In this document: one piece after another, positions 58,875 to 64,000 of the stretch
How positions within the stretch are numbered: position 1 is the first letter of the stretch
How the letters are laid out: each line of letters begins with the position of its first letter
DNA from: an uncultured Clostridia bacterium
GTDB lineage: Bacteria; Bacillota; Clostridia; Christensenellales; Borkfalkiaceae
Direction of reading: 5' to 3'
Assembly (NCBI GenBank): GCA_947624225.1
Contig: CANQJF010000001.1
Span: forward strand, 109,557-173,556
DNA: 64,000 nt
Notes under the pieces: model-generated
The model's database searches: none
Told to the model about the DNA's origin: nothing
What the model saw: the letters and a program-made list of their open reading frames with translations, nothing else
Program-made: the position numbers and the translations under genes

Positions 58875-60023
58875 ATGAACCACGGTCGCGTCGCGGTGCT
58901 CGATATCCGATCCTCCGAGGTCTCCGTCCTTGTCGGAGCGCGAGGGGTCAACAACACCTTCGTGTTCAACGCAAGCCATACGGAATCTTATTACGGCTAC
59001 GAACAGGGAAAGTTTTACGATACAAACCAACTTTCCGATGTCATTTTTCGCGCGCTGTCCGTCGTGGAAAAGACCATCGGAGAACGCATCGGGGCACTGT
59101 ATATCGGCGTCCCCGGAGAATTTATCCGGGTCATTCCCAAAGAGCGGACGGTGGGGTTCCCCAGAAAACGCAAGATCACGGAGCGGGAGACCGATGCGCT
59201 CTTCCGGAGCGGTCGGGACGAGATCAAGGGCTACCGCTTTATCCGCGCCACCAGCATGATCTACATCACGTCGGACAACCGCCGTGTGGTCAATCCGTTG
59301 GGGTTGCATGCAACGTCGCTCAGCGGGTTGATTTCTTATTTCTATTGCAGCGACTACTTTGCGGAGACGATGGAGAGCATCTTCGGGAAAGCCCGCATGG
59401 AGCTCCACTATTTGCCGACGCAACTTGCCATGGCGACCTATCTCATCCCGGCCGAGACGCGGGACGAATATGCGCTCCTCTTCGATTGCGGCTTTCTTTC
59501 CTCCACGATCTCCGTCGTGCTCGGCGGGGGCATCATGGCGCAGGAGACGTTCTGGGTGGGCAAGGCGCACGTCATCGGCAGCATCATGAAGGCCTTGGAT
59601 GTGCCGTATGAGGCCGCCTCCGCGCTGGTCGTCGGGGCAAACCTATATGTCAAAGAGGGCGGCGTGACGGAATTCGAGTTCGGTGGCAGGCAATACGAGA
59701 TCGACACCTCCAAGCTCGCCGAGGCGGTAAAGGATGGGCTGGATACCGTCTGTGAGGCCATTTCGGGCTTCCTCGAAGCATGTTCGGGACGGGAGCTGGA
59801 CTTCAAACCGCTCTATTTTACCGGGGAGGGGCTCGCGGACATCCGCGGGGCGCGCGAGCATGTGACCAACCGCGTCAGCCGCGTGGCGGAACCGCTCGTC
59901 CCCAATCTTCCCTATTACAACAAACTTTCGATGAGTTCGCGCATTGCGCTCATCGATATGGCGTATGAGGACAACCGCAAGCGCGGATTTCTATACAGAC
60001 TATTCAACACGTTCGGAGGTTAA
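58875..60023 (+). CDS. ftsA: FtsA-like actin-family division protein
   Basis: Actin-fold ATPase that tethers FtsZ to the membrane. The 382-residue chain has phosphate-1-like VAVLDIRSSEVSVLVG, the FtsA-type LHYLPTQLAMATYLIPAE region and phosphate-2-like LFDCGFLSSTISVV. The adenosine-site-like PLYFTGEGLADIRGARE and a C-terminal amphipathic helix (RGFLYRLFNTF) for membrane binding follow. It is shorter and more divergent than typical FtsA (410-440 residues), with a reduced 1C-like region. Position directly before ftsZ supports the call. Confidence 0.85.
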   Translation: MNHGRVAVLDIRSSEVSVLVGARGVNNTFVFNASHTESYYGYEQGKFYDTNQLSDVIFRALSVVEKTIGERIGALYIGVPGEFIRVIPKERTVGFPRKRKITERETDALFRSGRDEIKGYRFIRATSMIYITSDNRRVVNPLGLHATSLSGLISYFYCSDYFAETMESIFGKARMELHYLPTQLAMATYLIPAETRDEYALLFDCGFLSSTISVVLGGGIMAQETFWVGKAHVIGSIMKALDVPYEAASALVVGANLYVKEGGVTEFEFGGRQYEIDTSKLAEAVKDGLDTVCEAISGFLEACSGRELDFKPLYFTGEGLADIRGAREHVTNRVSRVAEPLVPNLPYYNKLSMSSRIALIDMAYEDNRKRGFLYRLFNTFGG

Positions 60024-60025
60024 TT

Positions 60026-61627
60026 ATGAGTTACGAAGATAGGTCATTCGGGGATCGGGGAGACCGGGATCCGAGAGAATTGCGTCAACCGCAAAATTAT
60101 AACGATAATATCGTATCCAACGGCATCCCCAAGATCCGCGTGATCGGCGTGGGGGGAGCGGGCAACAATGCCGTCAACCGCATGATTGACGCGCGCATCA
60201 CGAGCGCGGAATACATCGCGGTGAATACGGACGCGCAGGTGCTCTTGTGCAGTCAGGCGCCCACCAAGATCCAGATCGGCGTAAAGCGCACGCGCGGTCT
60301 CGGGGCGGGCGCGGATCCCGAAGTGGGGCGGGAAGCCGCCGAGGAGAGCAAAGACCAGCTCGCCCGTGCCATCGACGGGACAGATCTTCTCTTCATCACC
60401 GCCGGAATGGGCGGTGGCACGGGCACGGGTGCGGCGCCCGTCATTGCAAAGATCGCACAGGACAAGCATATTCTCACGGTCGCTGTCGTCACGGAGCCCT
60501 TCGCTTTCGAGGGGAGACGCAAGTTGGACAACGCCCTCAAAGGCATCAGCGAATTGCGCAAATATGTGGATACACTCGTCATCATTCCCAACGAAAAGAT
60601 CCGGGAGGTCGTGGATAGGAGCGCCACGGTGAACGAGGCGTTCTCCATTGCGGACGACGTGCTCCGGCAGGGCATCCGCGGCATTGCCGACCTCATTGTC
60701 ACGCCCGGTCTCATCAACTGTGATTTTGCCGATGTGCGCACCGTCCTCGAAGATAAGGGGCTCGCACACATGGGTGTCGGCGTCGCCAAAGGGGAGAACC
60801 GCATTGTCGAGGCCGTCAAGCTCGCCGTCAACAGTCCTCTCCTCGAAACGACCATCGAGGGCGCCAAGGGCATCATTGTCAATGTCGTGGGCGGCTCCGA
60901 TCTCACGCTCGATGAAGTGGGCACGGCGATGGATCTCATCCATGGCGTCGTGGATTTCAACGCTATGATTATCCCGGGCGCCTGCATCGATCCCAATATC
61001 CAGGACGAAGTGGAGGTGACCGTCATTGCGACGGGCTTCCCCGAGGCTGAGAAGTATTTTGAGCGGCCCGCTGCCCAGACGCAGCCGCCGCAACCGCCCC
61101 GCCCGCAACCCCAGCTGCCGCGTCAGCCCATCGACCCGCGGGATGCGCAGGAGCTTCTCTATGGGCGCGGTCCCGTGCAACCCGCACAGCCCGTGCAACC
61201 GCCTCGGCCGCAGGGCACGCAGCCCTATTCGCGCCCCGCGGATCCCGCACAGCCCGTGCAACCGCAGGCGCCTTACGCACCGCCCGCGCAAAATCCCTAT
61301 CAGCAACCGCAGCAGCCCGTGCAGCCGCAGGCGCCCTATGCACAACCGCAGGCGCCTTACGCACCGCCCGCACAAAATCCCTATCAACAGCCGCAACCCC
61401 CTGCACAGACGCAATCACAGGATGCCTATCCGCCCGCACAGGCGCCGTATACTCCCGCCCGGCCCGCCGATCCCTATGCTCAGCCCGGCCCGCAGGACCC
61501 GCGGGGGACATATCCCACGGCACCTACCGCGCAACCGGCGGCGACGCCCGACGACGCGGATGCGGATTACGATCCAGACGGGAAGCACCTCCCGCCTTTC
61601 GTAAAGAGGCTCTTCGGGAAAAAATAA
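60026..61627 (+). CDS. ftsZ: Cell-division GTPase FtsZ with long Pro/Gln-rich linker
   Basis: Tubulin homologue forming the division ring. Its GTPase core (about residues 34-350) contains IGVGGAGNNAVN, NTDAQVL, the tubulin signature GGGTGTGAAP and NVVGGSDLTLDEV. The C-terminal linker is about 170 residues of Pro/Gln/Ala/Tyr repeats, much longer than usual, and ends in the FtsA-binding peptide LPPFVKRLFGKK. Length 533. ATG 60026 is 3 bases after the ftsA stop. GT gene follows 7 bases downstream. Confidence 0.97.
   Translation: MSYEDRSFGDRGDRDPRELRQPQNYNDNIVSNGIPKIRVIGVGGAGNNAVNRMIDARITSAEYIAVNTDAQVLLCSQAPTKIQIGVKRTRGLGAGADPEVGREAAEESKDQLARAIDGTDLLFITAGMGGGTGTGAAPVIAKIAQDKHILTVAVVTEPFAFEGRRKLDNALKGISELRKYVDTLVIIPNEKIREVVDRSATVNEAFSIADDVLRQGIRGIADLIVTPGLINCDFADVRTVLEDKGLAHMGVGVAKGENRIVEAVKLAVNSPLLETTIEGAKGIIVNVVGGSDLTLDEVGTAMDLIHGVVDFNAMIIPGACIDPNIQDEVEVTVIATGFPEAEKYFERPAAQTQPPQPPRPQPQLPRQPIDPRDAQELLYGRGPVQPAQPVQPPRPQGTQPYSRPADPAQPVQPQAPYAPPAQNPYQQPQQPVQPQAPYAQPQAPYAPPAQNPYQQPQPPAQTQSQDAYPPAQAPYTPARPADPYAQPGPQDPRGTYPTAPTAQPAATPDDADADYDPDGKHLPPFVKRLFGKK
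61259..61396 (+). repeat. Internal duplication in the FtsZ linker
   Basis: An 18-residue unit starting QPQAPYAPPAQNPY is encoded twice (61259-61312 and 61343-61396), with a shorter partial copy between. The units are nearly identical at DNA level, so copy-number change by slippage is possible. Confidence 0.75.
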
Positions 61628-61634
61628 GTTCGGC

Positions 61635-62798
61635 ATGCGAGTTCTCATCTGTACGGATAGTTTTTATCCCGGGATAGGGGGCACGGAGGCGGCTTGCTTT
61701 GGATTTGCCTCGCAGTTGGTTGCGGAGGGGCATGACGTGCTTCTCGCCTGCCCGGATTATCATCGTAAGGACGAGCGGGAATATCCTTTCCCCGTTCTTC
61801 GTTTGCCCGCGCTTCCGCTCACCAAGACGGAAGTGATGGTGTATGTAAAGTTTGCACACAAGAAAATCAAGCAGATGGCGGCTTGGCGCCCCGATATCAT
61901 TCACGTGCAAACATGGTCGGGGATGGCGCAGATCGCATTAAAGCTCGGCAAAAAGCTGGATGTCCCGGTCCTCATGACGATGCATACCCAGCTTAGGCTT
62001 CTGTATAAGCGCACCATCAAATTCCCGCCGTTGATCCACATCTTTATCCGTGATGCGGTAAAAAAGTTGCGCAGAGCGGACTATGTCGCGACCGTCTCCG
62101 AATGTATGCGCGGTGAACTCGCCGCTTGCGGCTATGAAAAAAGCGATGCGATCACCGTGATCCGGAACGGCGCCATGTTCAAGCGCGAACTGATTTCCGA
62201 CGAGGAACGCTTGGCTGCACGTGCGCATTTTTCGCTCCCCGCAGATAAGCCCGTGCTGCTGTTTGTGGGGCATATTGCGCAGTTTAAGCGCGTGGACTTC
62301 TTGCTCCGCGCCTTTCAAGTCGCCTTAGAGAAAGGCTTTGACGGCAGAATGATGCTTGTCGGCAGGGGCGTTGACAGCGTCCGCTATGAGGAACTCTCCA
62401 AGCAGCTCGGGTTGGCCGGGCATGTCTTATTTACGGGCCAACTCGAAAACAGAGAGGAAGTAAAGAAAGCCTATGCCGCCGCCGATCTCTTTGTCATGGC
62501 GAGCATCTTTGATAATGACCCGCTCGTCGTCGTTGAAGCGGCCAGCATGGGGGTCGCAACTTTGGCTTTGGAGGGGACGGGCAGCAGCGAGCGCATTTCC
62601 GATGGCGTGAACGGGTTTGTCGCACCCTCGGAGGAAAGGGCTTTCGCGGCACGCATTCTGGAAATATGTGCGGATATGGACTCGCTCCGCAAAATCGGCG
62701 AGAACGCTTCCCTAAGTATCCCGACGACCTGGAAGCAGACTGCCGAGCAGTATGAGAAAATCTATCAACAGCTTCTTGAAAACAAGAGGGGAGAATGA
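61635..62798 (+). CDS. GT4-family glycosyltransferase
   Basis: GT-B fold enzyme of 387 residues. N-terminal VLICTDSFYPGIGGTE carries the family glycine loop, then IIHVQTWSGMAQIAL, TMHTQLRLLYKR and the C-terminal nucleotide-sugar site FVGHIAQFKRVDFLLRAF, VGRGVD and FDNDPLVVVEAASMGVA with the EX7E motif. Such enzymes commonly make diacylglycerol glucosides or polysaccharide. Its start is 7 bases after ftsZ with a weak ribosome site, so it may be coupled to ftsZ. Exact acceptor unknown. Confidence 0.85.
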   Translation: MRVLICTDSFYPGIGGTEAACFGFASQLVAEGHDVLLACPDYHRKDEREYPFPVLRLPALPLTKTEVMVYVKFAHKKIKQMAAWRPDIIHVQTWSGMAQIALKLGKKLDVPVLMTMHTQLRLLYKRTIKFPPLIHIFIRDAVKKLRRADYVATVSECMRGELAACGYEKSDAITVIRNGAMFKRELISDEERLAARAHFSLPADKPVLLFVGHIAQFKRVDFLLRAFQVALEKGFDGRMMLVGRGVDSVRYEELSKQLGLAGHVLFTGQLENREEVKKAYAAADLFVMASIFDNDPLVVVEAASMGVATLALEGTGSSERISDGVNGFVAPSEERAFAARILEICADMDSLRKIGENASLSIPTTWKQTAEQYEKIYQQLLENKRGE

Positions 62799-62865
62799 GG
62801 GATTTTCTTTGAAGCGGGAATGAAGTAACGCTGCTTCTCCGCGTTGGAACCTGGTTGGAGTGGAT

Positions 62866-63987
62866 ATGAGAATATTGATACTATCGATGACGTGCGGCGA
62901 GTGTCACAATGCCATGGCGCGTGCCCTCCTTGCCGGGCTTCCCGAGGGGGACGTGGGCAAGATCGTGGATATCTATGGTCAAGATGAGCGGGCTCGGCAT
63001 AAGGATGAACGCAGTTATCTCTTCTATATGCGATATCTGCCCCGTCTCCATGAGCTCGTGTGGAATCACTATCGGCAGATCGATCCCATGCACCGCTATC
63101 GGGGGTTTGCAATGAGCGGCGTCAAGCGCGGCGCCGATTATGTCGAAGCGCAAATCAAAGACTTCGGCCCCGACGCCATCGTCTGCACCCACAGTGAAGC
63201 AAGCAATATCGTTTGCTGGCTGAAAATCCACAACAAGTACCAAGGGAAAGTGTATGTCATCATGCACGACTACATCACCTGCCCTTGGTGGGAGGGGAGT
63301 GTGCTGTGCGATGCCGTCTTTACGCCTCACGAGATCGCACACCGTTGCCTGCTCGAACGCGGCTTCCGCGAGGAACAACTTGTTCCGACAGGCTTCCCCG
63401 TCCATCCGAATTTTGAAAGACTTCCGTCTAAGGCAGAGCTTCGCGCCTCCCTCGGAATTCCCGCAGATGCTTTCGTGGTGTTGTGTTTGAACGGAGGCGC
63501 GGGGATCGGAGACACGACGGGGCTCGTAAAGGCACTGATGCGGGCCGATCTCAAAGGACGCGAGCTGCTGATCTATGCCGTGTGCGGCCGCAACGAGAGT
63601 GCAAAGCGCAAGCTCGATGCGCTGTGTAAAAAGCGCGGATGGAAGAACGTGCGCGTCTATGGGTTTGTGGAGAATGTCCCGGAGTTCATGCGCATTGCCG
63701 ACCTCTACTTCTGCCGCGGCGGAATGGGGGCCTTTGGTGAGGGGATGGCAAGCGGTGTGAATATCGTGGTGCGCGAACACCCGGTCTCACAAGAGCACCA
63801 CAACCGTGATATCTTGCGTGCACAGGGGCTCTGTGAGGGGTTAAAGAAACTTTCACAGGCGACGGAAGTGCTGGAATCGTACGCGCTCGACCCGCAAAAG
63901 GGCGTGGCGATGCAGGCGCGTGTCGGGGAATTCTTCATCCGGAACGGCGTGCGGAATATCATGGATTACGTCCACACCCACGCCTAA
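62866..63987 (+). CDS. GT28-like glycosyltransferase (MGDG synthase/UgtP type)
   Basis: A 373-residue GT-B enzyme. N-terminal ILILSMTCGECHNAMARAL matches the diacylglycerol-binding loop of MGDG/UgtP synthases (usually GGGHN; here GECHN), then IVCTHSEASNIV, CDAVFTPHE, FPVHPNFER and the C-terminal CGRNESAKRKL, GFVENVPEFMRIADLYFCR and GGMGAFGEGMASG. Together with the preceding GT4 gene it could build a glycolipid anchor such as diglucosyl-diacylglycerol. GGAG (62857-62860) fits ATG 62866; the upstream GTG at 62860 is rejected. It is related to MurG by fold, but the motif is not MurG's. Confidence 0.82.
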   Translation: MRILILSMTCGECHNAMARALLAGLPEGDVGKIVDIYGQDERARHKDERSYLFYMRYLPRLHELVWNHYRQIDPMHRYRGFAMSGVKRGADYVEAQIKDFGPDAIVCTHSEASNIVCWLKIHNKYQGKVYVIMHDYITCPWWEGSVLCDAVFTPHEIAHRCLLERGFREEQLVPTGFPVHPNFERLPSKAELRASLGIPADAFVVLCLNGGAGIGDTTGLVKALMRADLKGRELLIYAVCGRNESAKRKLDALCKKRGWKNVRVYGFVENVPEFMRIADLYFCRGGMGAFGEGMASGVNIVVREHPVSQEHHNRDILRAQGLCEGLKKLSQATEVLESYALDPQKGVAMQARVGEFFIRNGVRNIMDYVHTHA

Positions 63988-64000
63988 GCGCTTAGCTCAC

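Overview
The window is a gene-dense stretch (about 57 protein genes, no rRNA, tRNA, CRISPR array or insertion sequence recognised) from a low-to-moderate-AT chromosome of a Gram-positive bacterium, most likely a Clostridia-class Bacillota. The reasons are the mraZ-rsmH-ftsL-ftsI-murE-mraY-murD-ftsW-murA-ftsQ order, sporulation-associated homologues (CwlD, YlbJ), DegV, a NifS-ThiI pair, MiaB-MutS-MutL-MiaA-YnbB order, strong AGGAGG ribosome sites and sigma-A promoters with exactly 17-base spacers. MurE carries the DNPR motif of meso-diaminopimelate ligases, so the cell wall is expected to contain meso-DAP.

Layout. 1-6,100: a zinc-ribbon protein end, compact alanine racemase, then a membrane protein-rsmD-coaD-DAHP synthase run and pheA, facing a YlbJ-like protein. 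6,070-11,470: patatin-like hydrolase, rarA, degV (minus strand) and, from a divergent consensus promoter, the two-subunit NfnAB-type NADH-dependent ferredoxin:NADP+ oxidoreductase. 11,520-14,010: cwlD, an acyl-ACP thioesterase that appears to be leaderless, a flavin reductase and a small membrane protein. 14,190-22,450: carA and a carB-dapF fusion preceded by a promoter, a 50-codon leader ORF and a terminator, then a membrane protein, a cysteine desulfurase and thiI. 22,454-33,363: a class A penicillin-binding protein (minus) and, divergently, sirtuin-miaB-mutS-mutL-miaA-ynbB. 33,450-40,460: an SPFH protein, NatAB-type ABC exporter, ribbon-helix-helix protein and five uncharacterised membrane proteins behind a perfect palindromic operator. 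40,529-46,057 (minus): a PuuR-like regulator and potABCD polyamine uptake. 46,367-47,557: rpsT (minus) and murI. 47,599-58,713: the dcw division/wall cluster, lacking murF, murG and murC. 58,780-63,987: ftsA-ftsZ and two glycosyltransferases.

The most unusual points are: (i) CarB fused to a diaminopimelate epimerase domain that has lost both catalytic cysteines; (ii) an attenuator-like leader peptide plus terminator in front of carA; (iii) a dispersed palindromic element found five times, in intergenic DNA and inside two genes; (iv) an SPFH/NatAB/RHH operon under a perfect inverted repeat; (v) paired GTTTA-N7-TAAAC operators before the polyamine operon. All functional calls come from reading motifs by eye; no database search was possible.
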